A stretch of DNA of 6,077 nt from contig CATPCK010000794.1 in assembly GCA_955652655.1 (NCBI GenBank), positions 1-6,077 of the forward strand. Direction: 5' to 3'. A program made the position numbers and the translations under genes. This DNA comes from an uncultured Ktedonobacteraceae bacterium. Its GTDB lineage: Bacteria; Chloroflexota; Ktedonobacteria; Ktedonobacterales; Ktedonobacteraceae. Below the pieces are notes generated by a model. That model made no database searches. It had not been told where the DNA came from and was given only the letters and a program-made list of their open reading frames with translations. Each line of letters begins with the position of its first letter. Positions within the stretch are counted from its first letter, which is position 1. This document shows positions 1-6,043 of this stretch, in pieces.

Positions 1-606
1 GACGCTTACCACCGCGACAACAACGATATCTAGCAGGAAGTCCAGGAAACGAGTGAGAAGCGGCAGCACACTGCCCGCGAATCCCCCAAGTTGGGTGACG
101 ATCTGCTGGCGAGCAGAGGCAATCTGTTCCTGCGAGATGCCGAATGTTCTCAATAGCGACTCCAATGGCGTCAACTGGGCATTATTGGCCGGGGTCAATA
201 GGAAGCGCACTTCTTTGGCAAGTAAGCCGACCTGTACGACCGACGTATTAACGATAAGGTAGACGAAGAAGCCGAAAGCGATGAGAACAACGAGATAGAC
301 GATGAGGATAGCCAGGACACGCGGCATCACGCGCTGCAGGAGCTTTACCGCGGGCGCAAGGGCGAAGGCAAGTAGGGAGGCTATGGCTAGCAGGAGTAGC
401 GAACGGATTACGTGCCACGCGGCCCAGAAGATGATTGCTACTACGACGATCCAGGCGAGTATGGCGATGGGGATGTCGCGCCTGCGCTTCCATTTAGAAT
501 TTTGGCGTTCTTCGCGCCAGCTTGTTTCTTGAAGTGATTCTAATGCCATACGTGTTGTATCCCCTTCTTCATTTACTTTACGGTTGGTAAAAAGAAAGGG
601 TTTCAA
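1..606 (-). CDS. AI-2E family transporter (PerM/UPF0118-type membrane protein), N-terminal part
   Basis: Reading the - strand from 606 down to base 1 gives 202 codons without a stop; the gene continues past the left edge, so the C-terminal half is missing (the family is usually about 350-400 residues). Numbered from the inner ATG at 549, a basic stretch (KWKRRRD, 20-25) precedes hydrophobic helices at about 26-43, 48-66 and 78-100, then a soluble stretch, then a fourth helix beginning near 169. The motif LAPAVKLLQRVMPRVLAI (64-81) is typical of PF01594. Members move small molecules or ions, but substrates vary widely and AI-2 export cannot be inferred here. Start choice: a TTG at 604-606 lies 9 bases after a perfect AGGAGG and adds 19 polar residues; the ATG at 547-549 has only a weaker GAAGGGG about 11 bases upstream. 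I prefer TTG without certainty. The gene is divergent from the formate dehydrogenase operon and has no evident functional link to it. Confidence 0.85.
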   Translation of the reverse strand, partial: MKPFLFTNRKVNEEGDTTRMALESLQETSWREERQNSKWKRRRDIPIAILAWIVVVAIIFWAAWHVIRSLLLLAIASLLAFALAPAVKLLQRVMPRVLAILIVYLVVLIAFGFFVYLIVNTSVVQVGLLAKEVRFLLTPANNAQLTPLESLLRTFGISQEQIASARQQIVTQLGGFAGSVLPLLTRFLDFLLDIVVVAVVSV

Positions 607-615
607 TGTGTAACC

Positions 616-621
616 CCTCCT
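616..621 (-). promoter_or_regulatory. Shine-Dalgarno AGGAGG supporting the TTG 606 start
   Basis: On the - strand AGGAGG (inside TTAGGAGGGG) ends 9 bases before an in-frame TTG at 606-604. This is an ideal match and spacing, better than the GAAGGGG (about 561-567) before the ATG at 549. It decides the likely start of the AI-2E family gene. Alternatively it could serve a short leader reading frame. Confidence 0.6.
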
Positions 622-753
622 AATTAAAGCTTTTTTATCTTTATCATTTGGACCGAAAAGGGAAGATACTGTCTCTGTTCCCGGGTATTTTTCGTAATAC
701 TACCATAGCTACCAACTTATTAGGTATTTTTGATGAGATGGGCGAAAACGGAC

Positions 754-759
754 AAGGAG
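754..759 (+). promoter_or_regulatory. Ribosome binding site of fdnG
   Basis: AAGGAG lies 7 bases before the ATG at 767. A stop codon in the same frame at 734-736, with no ATG, GTG or TTG between it and 767, fixes this as the first possible standard start. The protein therefore cannot begin further upstream with a hidden signal peptide. Confidence 0.85.
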
Positions 760-766
760 CATTTTC

Positions 767-3700
767 ATGGCTGTATTTGCAACCTTATTTGGCAGGCTTG
801 CCCAACGCCTCACCCCGGGCAATATAGGTGAAACTCTTCACACGCACGTGGGACAGGTTCCTAATCCTGTCAGCGAACGAAGTCACCACCTGAAACCGCG
901 CATTCACGATGCGAAGATGGTCAAGAGCGTCTGTCCCTATTGCGCTGTGGGGTGCGGGCAGCGCGTCTATGTCAAAGATGGCAAGGTGATTGACATCGAA
1001 GGCGACTATGATAGCCCGATCAGCGGTGGGTGCCTCTGCCCAAAAGGGGGGGCGAGCTACCAGCTAGACATCAACAGCCGGCGTTGGACAACCGTAAAAT
1101 ATCGCGCTCCTTACAGTACAGAATGGGAAGACAAGCCTTTGGATTGGGCGATGGACCGTGTTGCGCAACTGGTCTATGAGACCCGCGAGGCCACCTTCCA
1201 CGAGACGGACGACAAAGGCAACCCTATCAACAACACGGTGGCGATAGGTTCACTTGGTGGCGCAACTCTTGATAACGAAGAGAACTACCTGATTACCAAG
1301 CTCTTTCACTCACTAGGAATGGTGTGTATCGAAAACCAGGCCCGTATATGACACAGCGCGTCAGTGCCGGGTCTCGGCGCAAGCTTCGGGCGCGGTAGCG
1401 CCACAACCTTCCTACAAGATTTGCAGAATAGTGATTGCATCTTAATTCAGGGGAGCAATTTTGCCGAATGTCACCCTGTAGGGTTTCGTTGGGTGATGGC
1501 CGCGAAAGAGCGCGGGGCAACGATTATTCATGTTGATCCACATTTCTCGCGTACATCGGCTCACGCTGATATCTATGCTCCTATCCGTGTAGGCACTGAT
1601 ATCGCCTTCCTGGGAGGCCTCATCAATTACGTTTTGCAGAATGAGCTCTACTTTAAGGAATATGTACAGGCATACACAAACGCTACAGCAATTATTCGCG
1701 ATGAATTCCACGATACAGAGGAACTGGAAGGGGTCTTCTCTGGCTTGAAAAGCGACCGTAGTGCTTACGATACGAGTAGCTGGCAGTACAAAATGACGGA
1801 GAAGGGTGAGTCGCGGGAGCCGACAGGAGAAGCATCAAGCAAGACAGCTACGCCGAAAAAGGGAGCAACTACACATCATAATGAGCAACATATCGTGCCC
1901 GATGGCCAGGAAGGACAGGGATTGCTGCCCCATGCTCATCCCAGCCAGATCGAGCACGATGAAACCATGCAGCATCCTCGCTGCGTCCTGCAGATCCTGA
2001 AGCGTCATTACGCACGCTATACACCCGAGGTGGTCGAGCAGATCTGTGGAATCTCCCAGGAGACCTTCTTAAAGATAGCAGACACCCTGGTGAAGAACTC
2101 CGGACGCGAACGAACCACCAACATCTCATATGCTGTAGGCTGGACGCAGCACACAACCGGGGTACAGATGATCCGTACAGCAGGAATTTTACAGCTCTTA
2201 CTGGGCAATATGGGTCGTCCAGGGGGTGGCATCATGGCCCTGCGCGGTCATGCCAACATTCAGGGCTCTACTGATATCCCGACGTTGTATAACCTGCTGC
2301 CGGGCTACCTGGTTATGCCCAGTGCCTTGCGCGAAGAGTACGACTTTCAGACGTATATGGAGCACAATAACCAGGAAGCTGGCTGGTGGGTTCACTATCC
2401 TGAGTATTTCGTGAGTCTTTTGAAGGCATGGTATGGCGACGCGGCCACAAAGGAGAATGACTGGGCCTACAACTACCTGCCCAAAGTCATCGAGGACCAT
2501 TCAGACCTGGCCATGTTTGTAACCATGAAGGACGGGAAAATGAAGGGTTACTTCTCGATGGGGCAGAACCCGGCGGCAGGCGGCGTGAATGCTGGCTTCC
2601 ACCGTGCCGCCATGGAGAAGTTGGACTGGATGGTTGTACGCGACCTGTATGAAATTGAGACGGCAGCATACTGGAAACGGGATGGTATCGACCCTACCAG
2701 GATTCCTACAGAGGTCATCTTCCTTCCTGCCGCGTCACACGTGGAAAAAGAGGGAAGCTTCACCAATACACAACGCCTCATACAGTACCGTGACCAGGCT
2801 ATAGACCCACCGGATGATGCTCGTTCGGAGAACTGGTTCTTGACGGAGCTCTATGTCCGTCTGAAAGAACTTTACAAGAACAGTACGAAGGAGCGTGACA
2901 AGCCCATTCAAAATCTGACCTGGAATTATCGCCGCGAGGGACCATTACAGGAACCCGTCGTTGAAGATATCGTGAAAGAGATCAACGGTTACACCGTCGC
3001 TGATGGCAAGGTGGTCAAAAGCTTTACGCAGCTCAAAGCGGACGGCAGTACGGCCTGTGGTGTCTGGATCTTCAGTGGCATTATGCCTGAAGAGGGGAAG
3101 AACCTGTCACGGAGCCGCCATGGCGACGAGTATGTCAGTCTCGACTGGGGCTTTACCTGGCCTGCCAACCGCCACATTCTCTACAATCGTGCCTCGGCTG
3201 ACCCGGATGGCAAGCCGTGGTCCGAGCGCAAGAAATATGTCTGGTGGGATGCTGAACACGATAATGGGAATGGAACAAAGGGACGCTGGGTCGGGTATGA
3301 TGTGCCGGACTTCCCTGAGACGAAGCCACCTACTGCCAAAGCTGATCCAAATGGTTATGGGCTGGATGCGCATTCTGGCGCAGATCCATTTACGATGCAG
3401 AATGAAGGTCGAGCAAGGCTCTATGTTCCAAGTGGATTGACCGATGGCCCGCTACCTACACATTACGAGCCGGTGGAGTCACCTGTCACGAATCTGCTCT
3501 ACCCCAAAACGCCAAACAACCCGGTCGTGAAACACTGGCGCCGGCCAGATAATCCAGAAAATGGCCTTGCCAATCCAGACTATCCTTACGCGATCACGAC
3601 GTACCGGCTCACCGAGCATCACGTGGGCGGTGCTATGTCACGCTGGTTGCCATGGCTCTCCGAACTACAGCCCGAGCTGTTCGCCGAGATTAGCGAGGAA

Positions 3701-4021
3701 CTGGCGGCGGAGAAGGGTGTCAACAACGGCGATTGGATCACCATCTGGACAGCGCGCGGCGAGATAGAGGCGAAGGCGATGGTCACGCAGCGCATCAAAC
3801 CCCTGAAGATAGAGGGTCGTACCTTGCATCAAATCGGCTTGCCGTACCATTGGGGCTATAAAGGAGTGGTCAAGGGCGACGTCGCCAATGATTTACTGCT
3901 CCTGGTTGCCGACCGCAACGTCAGTATGCATGATGCCAAATCGTTTACCTGCAACATGCGTCCAGGTCGTCGCTCACACCAGGGCGAGGATGGCAGTATT
4001 GTGGGGCGAGAAATGCCGTAA
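767..4021 (+). CDS. fdnG: Selenocysteine-containing formate dehydrogenase, catalytic alpha subunit (FdnG/FdoG type)
   Basis: This subunit oxidises formate to CO2 at a Mo- or W-bis-MGD centre. The single 1084-residue product reads through an in-frame TGA at 1349-1351 as selenocysteine 195. The N-terminal [4Fe-4S] domain has Cys56, Cys59, Cys63 and Cys91 (CPYCAVGC then CPKG). The active site NQARI-Sec-H (190-196) matches the NQARV-Sec-H of E. coli FdnG, whose Sec is at 196. RGHANIQG (493-500) holds the probable catalytic Arg493. Further family signatures are HPVGFRW, the FSMGQNP segment, PANRHILYNRASADPDGKPW and a C-terminal dinucleotide-binding domain (about 940-1070). Oddities: no twin-arginine signal, unlike FdnG, and a hydrophilic insertion at about 346-398. 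The next gene, fdnH, starts 20 bases downstream in the same operon. A naive reading would split it into 767-1351 and a GTG-started 1364-4021, but homology is continuous across the TGA. The metal (Mo or W) and the in vivo direction (formate oxidation or CO2 reduction) cannot be read from the sequence. Confidence 0.95.
1349..1351 (+). other. In-frame UGA recoded as selenocysteine (Sec195)
   Basis: TGA follows NQARI and precedes a CAC (His) codon, exactly where FDH-N enzymes carry the metal-ligating Sec or Cys. The same frame stays open for a further 889 codons that continue the family. A bacterial SECIS-like hairpin follows at the expected distance. Recoding needs SelB and tRNA-Sec, which lie outside this window. 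Confidence 0.95.
1364..1380 (+). promoter_or_regulatory. Bacterial SECIS element (SelB-binding hairpin)
   Basis: The mRNA can fold as GUGCCG (1364-1369), loop GGUCU (1370-1374), CGGCGC (1375-1380): six pairs, one of them U-G. Counting the U of UGA as 1, the loop GGU lies at 22-24, the same as in E. coli fdhF as I recall it. A U also occupies position 17, the place of the bulged U that SelB recognises in E. coli; here it faces a G and could pair weakly or bulge. The hairpin is also coding (residues V200 to A205, V-P-G-L-G-A). Confidence 0.88.
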
Positions 4022-4027
4022 ATATAT

Positions 4028-4034
4028 AAAGGGA
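4028..4034 (+). promoter_or_regulatory. Ribosome binding site of fdnH
   Basis: AAAGGGA ends 7 bases before the ATG at 4042, within the 20-base gap after the fdnG stop. It favours ATG 4042 over the in-frame ATG at 4051. The close spacing indicates cotranscription of the two genes. Confidence 0.7.
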
Positions 4035-4041
4035 AACGCTG

Positions 4042-4815
4042 ATGGGCAAAATGGGATTTTTCACCGATACGACGCTCTGCATTGGCTGCAAAGCCTGCGA
4101 GGTTGCGTGCAAACAATGGAACCAGTTGCCTGCCGATGGTTACAGGTTAACGGGGCATAGCTACGATAATACCACTAAGCTCTCCGCCACAACCTGGCGG
4201 CATGTCGCCTTCATTGAGCAGCCGCGAGCGGCAGATGGAACGGGCAAGTCAGTGAATTGGTTGATGATGAGCGACGTGTGCAAGCACTGCGCTAATCCTG
4301 GCTGTATGGAGGCGTGCCCGACGGGAGCCCTGATCCGCAACGAGTTTGGGGACGTGTACCTGCAACCGGATATCTGCAATGGCTGCGGCTATTGCGTGCC
4401 TTCCTGCCCCTTTGGCGTGGTAGATCTCAATCTCGACGATGGGCGAGCTTTTAAATGCACCTTGTGTTATGACCGGCAGAAGGATGGTATCGAGCCTGCC
4501 TGCGCCAAAGCCTGTCCGACCGACTCGATTATCTTTGGTGACATAGATGAACTGCGAGAAAAGGCTAAAAAGCGCGTAGGCACACTGCACGAGCGCGGCG
4601 GGAAGGCGGCATACCTCTATGGAGTCGACGAGGATACATCGGTTGGGAACCTCAACGCCTTTTTCCTGCTGATGGACCGCCCTTCCGTCTATAACCTGCC
4701 AGAAAAACCCAGGCTACCACAAGAGAATGTCCTGCCTGGCTTTATGGCGAGCCTGGCCACCGCAGCGGTTCTGACGCTTGCCACGGCCTTCTCTCTTTGG
4801 AGCCGAAAAAAGTAG
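4042..4815 (+). CDS. fdnH: Formate dehydrogenase iron-sulfur (beta) subunit, FdnH type with C-terminal membrane anchor
   Basis: This 257-residue subunit carries electrons from the formate site of FdnG to the membrane subunit. Sixteen cysteines fit four [4Fe-4S] clusters: Cys13/16/19/23 (LCIGCKACEVAC), Cys80/83/88/92 (CKHCANPGCMEAC), Cys112/115/118/122 (CNGCGYCVPSC) and Cys139/142/154/158. After the ferredoxin-like part there is one hydrophobic helix at about 231-253, followed by the basic end SRKK. This matches E. coli FdnH, which has a single C-terminal transmembrane helix, and is unlike the anchor-free beta subunits of many NrfD-linked oxidoreductases. The N-terminus carries no signal peptide. 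By the positive-inside rule the basic C-terminus would be cytoplasmic, which would put the cluster domain outside; that conflicts with the missing Tat signal on the partner FdnG. The family assignment is firm, the topology is not. Confidence 0.95.
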   Translation: MGKMGFFTDTTLCIGCKACEVACKQWNQLPADGYRLTGHSYDNTTKLSATTWRHVAFIEQPRAADGTGKSVNWLMMSDVCKHCANPGCMEACPTGALIRNEFGDVYLQPDICNGCGYCVPSCPFGVVDLNLDDGRAFKCTLCYDRQKDGIEPACAKACPTDSIIFGDIDELREKAKKRVGTLHERGGKAAYLYGVDEDTSVGNLNAFFLLMDRPSVYNLPEKPRLPQENVLPGFMASLATAAVLTLATAFSLWSRKK

Positions 4816-4821
4816 CGCATA

Positions 4822-4846
4822 CCTGGTGATCCCTGCGGGCACCAGG
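4822..4846 (+). other. Hairpin in the fdnH-nrfD spacer
   Basis: CCTGGTG (4822-4828) pairs perfectly with CACCAGG (4840-4846), and CCC (4831-4833) with GGG (4837-4839) around a TGC loop, leaving an AT bulge on the 5' side: ten pairs in all. It starts 6 bases after the fdnH stop. No T-run follows, so it is not a canonical intrinsic terminator. A role in mRNA stability or processing, tuning subunit ratios, is plausible but inferred. Confidence 0.6.
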
Positions 4847-4848
4847 AT

Positions 4849-4874
4849 TATGTATAGATCCCACAATATACATA
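4849..4874. promoter_or_regulatory. Inverted repeat TATGTATA-N10-TATACATA next to the nrfD ribosome binding site
   Basis: TATGTATA (4849-4856) and TATACATA (4867-4874) are perfect complements with a 10-base spacer GATCCCACAA. The right arm touches the ribosome binding site AGGGAG (4874-4879). It could be an AT-rich operator for an internal promoter, or an RNA stem that modulates nrfD translation. No regulator is encoded in the window to support either. Confidence 0.45.
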
Positions 4875-4879
4875 GGGAG
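4874..4879 (+). promoter_or_regulatory. Ribosome binding site of the nrfD-like gene
   Basis: AGGGAG ends 7 bases before the ATG at 4887. It supports that start despite the roughly 50-residue hydrophilic lead-in before the first membrane helix. Its first base is shared with the right arm of the upstream inverted repeat. Confidence 0.75.
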
Positions 4880-4886
4880 AAAAACC

Positions 4887-5954
4887 ATGAACACTAAGGC
4901 CATAAGCCAGCGTCAGGACAGTCAGAGCGCAGAGCCTCTTCTTTCTCCTGAGCAAGGCGGAGCGCTGTCCAGGCGGGGTGAACAGTTGATCAGCGGACAG
5001 AAGAATTACTATAACCTGCCATTGATCAAGAAGGCCCACTGGAAATGGGAGGTGGTCCTCTACTTCTTCCTGGGTGGGATGGCCGGAGGCTCTTACCTGG
5101 CTACCAGCCTGGCAGACCTGCCCGGTTCGGCCAGGGATGCCGCGCTGGTGCGCGCCGGTCGCTACCTCTCGTTTGCCTGCATCATCATCAGCCCGATCCT
5201 ATTGATTAAAGACCTGGGACGGCCCGAACGGTTTCTGCATATGATGCGTGTTTTGAAATTTCGCTCTGCCATGTCGCTGGGAACATGGGGACTCTCGCTA
5301 TTTGGCATGTTCTGTGGTCTGACAGCGGCCCACCAGATGGCAAAAGATGGATTTTTGAACTGGCTACCGGTCTTTCCACGTCTTTTCAAGGCGCTGCCAA
5401 TGAAATTCATCGAGAGTATAGGCAGTTTCTTTGGCCTTTTTGTCGCCTCGTACACGGGAGTGCTGCTGGCGTCGACCGCTGTTCCCGTGTGGGCACGCGC
5501 GCGGCATATCCTGGGGCCGCTGTTCCTGGCATCAGGTCTTTCCACAGGCTTTGCCAGCCTTTCGCTCATCCTCTCGCTGGGACGGCGCAACGAGGAATCA
5601 CTGGAGCGGTTAGAGCGCGCTGAACTGGTGGCTATGAGCACCGAACTGGGCCTGATCTCGACGCTCCCTACCGTGTTGGGGCCACTGGCCAACCCACTCT
5701 TCAAGGGAAAGATAGGAGCACTCTTCAGGAAAGGCACGATTGGTGGCGGCCTGCTACTCCCACTGATCCTGCGGCTGGGCTGGAGACTGACGGGGAAGCG
5801 CACTCCCCGCACCCTGAATATTGGCGCATCGCTGCTGGTGCTCGTTGGAGGATTGATTCTGCGTTATGTTTGGATTGCCGCCGGGCGCGTTTCGGCCGAT
5901 GATCCACGAGCGACACACTACTATAACGCCGTTGAATGGAAGGAAAAAATGTAG
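4887..5954 (+). CDS. nrfD: NrfD/PsrC-family integral membrane subunit (quinone-reactive anchor of the formate dehydrogenase)
   Basis: This 355-residue protein should anchor the dehydrogenase and exchange electrons with (mena)quinone, the usual role of NrfD/PsrC proteins (PF03916). After a hydrophilic tail of about 50 residues I see roughly eight hydrophobic segments, near 55-75, 92-108, 128-149, 174-200, 207-231, 247-268 (weak), 284-300 and 311-332. Family signatures are GGMAGGSY (63-70), DLGRPERFLHMMRVLKFRS (109-127) followed by MSLGTW (129-134), and SYTGVLLASTAVPVW (188-202). NrfD proteins bind no haem, so unlike cytochrome b subunit FdnI of E. coli this one should receive electrons directly from the FdnH clusters. 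It is the third gene of the operon, 71 bases after fdnH, across a spacer with two inverted repeats. No signal peptide is seen; the RR at 29-30 is not followed by a hydrophobic core and is not a Tat motif. Confidence 0.92.
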   Translation: MNTKAISQRQDSQSAEPLLSPEQGGALSRRGEQLISGQKNYYNLPLIKKAHWKWEVVLYFFLGGMAGGSYLATSLADLPGSARDAALVRAGRYLSFACIIISPILLIKDLGRPERFLHMMRVLKFRSAMSLGTWGLSLFGMFCGLTAAHQMAKDGFLNWLPVFPRLFKALPMKFIESIGSFFGLFVASYTGVLLASTAVPVWARARHILGPLFLASGLSTGFASLSLILSLGRRNEESLERLERAELVAMSTELGLISTLPTVLGPLANPLFKGKIGALFRKGTIGGGLLLPLILRLGWRLTGKRTPRTLNIGASLLVLVGGLILRYVWIAAGRVSADDPRATHYYNAVEWKEKM

Positions 5955-5975
5955 GGGTAGGGCTTTTGGGAAGGG
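5954..5975 (+). other. G-quadruplex motif at the end of nrfD
   Basis: Four G-tracts occur with short loops: GGGG (5954-5957), GGG (5960-5962), GGG (5968-5970) and GGG (5973-5975), loops of 2, 5 and 2 bases. The first G is the last base of the nrfD stop codon TAG. The G-rich strand is the mRNA strand, so an RNA quadruplex in the 3' untranslated region is possible. Function is unknown. Confidence 0.5.
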
Positions 5976-5984
5976 AAGGATCGT

Positions 5985-6043
5985 ACCCGTAGGGGCGGGA
6001 GAGGTGCGGCGTGGGGAGGGGACGCTTGCGTCGCCCTGGCAGG
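5985..6043. repeat. Possible dispersed intergenic repeat (hairpin-bearing, G-rich)
   Basis: The stretch after nrfD carries no start codon in a convincing frame. Within it AGGG-GACGC (6017-6025) pairs with GCGTC (6028-6032) and, past one bulged G, CCCT (6034-6037), around a TT loop. Upstream, CCCGTAGGGGCGGG (5986-5999) adds a second pairing-prone segment, and CCTG/CAGG flank 6039. No T-run follows, so a canonical terminator is not supported. The style resembles GTAGGGGCG...CGCCC intergenic repeats that I associate with some Chloroflexota genomes; only one copy is visible, so repeat status is a guess. The remaining bases to 6077 show nothing I recognise. Confidence 0.3.

Larger units (their letters stand above)
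607..766. other. Divergent intergenic region with short direct repeats
   Basis: This 160-base AT-richer gap separates the AI-2E family gene from fdnG and must hold promoters for both directions. I found no -35/-10 pair good enough to call on either strand. A 9-base direct repeat GGTATTTTT occurs at 684-692 and 723-731 (39 bases apart), TACCA is repeated at 701-705 and 710-714, and AATAC (696-700) / GTATT (724-728) form a weak inverted pair. No FNR-like TTGAT-N4-ATCAA palindrome is present. These repeats could be regulator sites, but that is speculation. Confidence 0.35.

Noticed and set aside
53..532. Open frames on the + strand in the first 550 bases
   Set aside because: They are antisense to the AI-2E family protein, whose helices and LAPAVKLLQRVMPRVLA motif read cleanly on the - strand.
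641..676. Sigma-70 promoter using TTGGAC (648-653) and GATACT (665-670)
   Set aside because: The spacing is only 11 bases and the -10 match is poor; no better pair was found.
730..743. FNR/Crp-type site upstream of fdnG
   Set aside because: The half-site TTGAT at 730-734 has no ATCAA-like partner at the required spacing (739-743 reads TGGGC).
1349..1363. Nonsense mutation or frameshift making fdnG a pseudogene
   Set aside because: The frame is unchanged on both sides, the TGA lies precisely at the Sec position of the family, and a SECIS hairpin follows. Recoding explains all of this better than damage.
3003..3440. 145-codon + strand frame within fdnG
   Set aside because: It lies in another frame of a well-conserved FdnG segment and has no motif of its own.
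1364..4021. Independent gene starting at GTG 1364
   Set aside because: No Shine-Dalgarno precedes it, the protein would lack the cluster domain and the active-site residue, and homology continues unbroken from upstream. The GTG is an internal Val codon in the SECIS stem.
4822..4846. Rho-independent terminator between fdnH and nrfD
   Set aside because: The stem is strong but the following bases (ATTATGTATAG) contain no T-run, and the downstream gene belongs to the same complex.
5162..5812. 216-codon open frame on the - strand inside nrfD
   Set aside because: It is antisense to a clearly recognisable NrfD protein, is rich in R, S and P as shadow frames are, and shows no family motif or ribosome binding site I can support.
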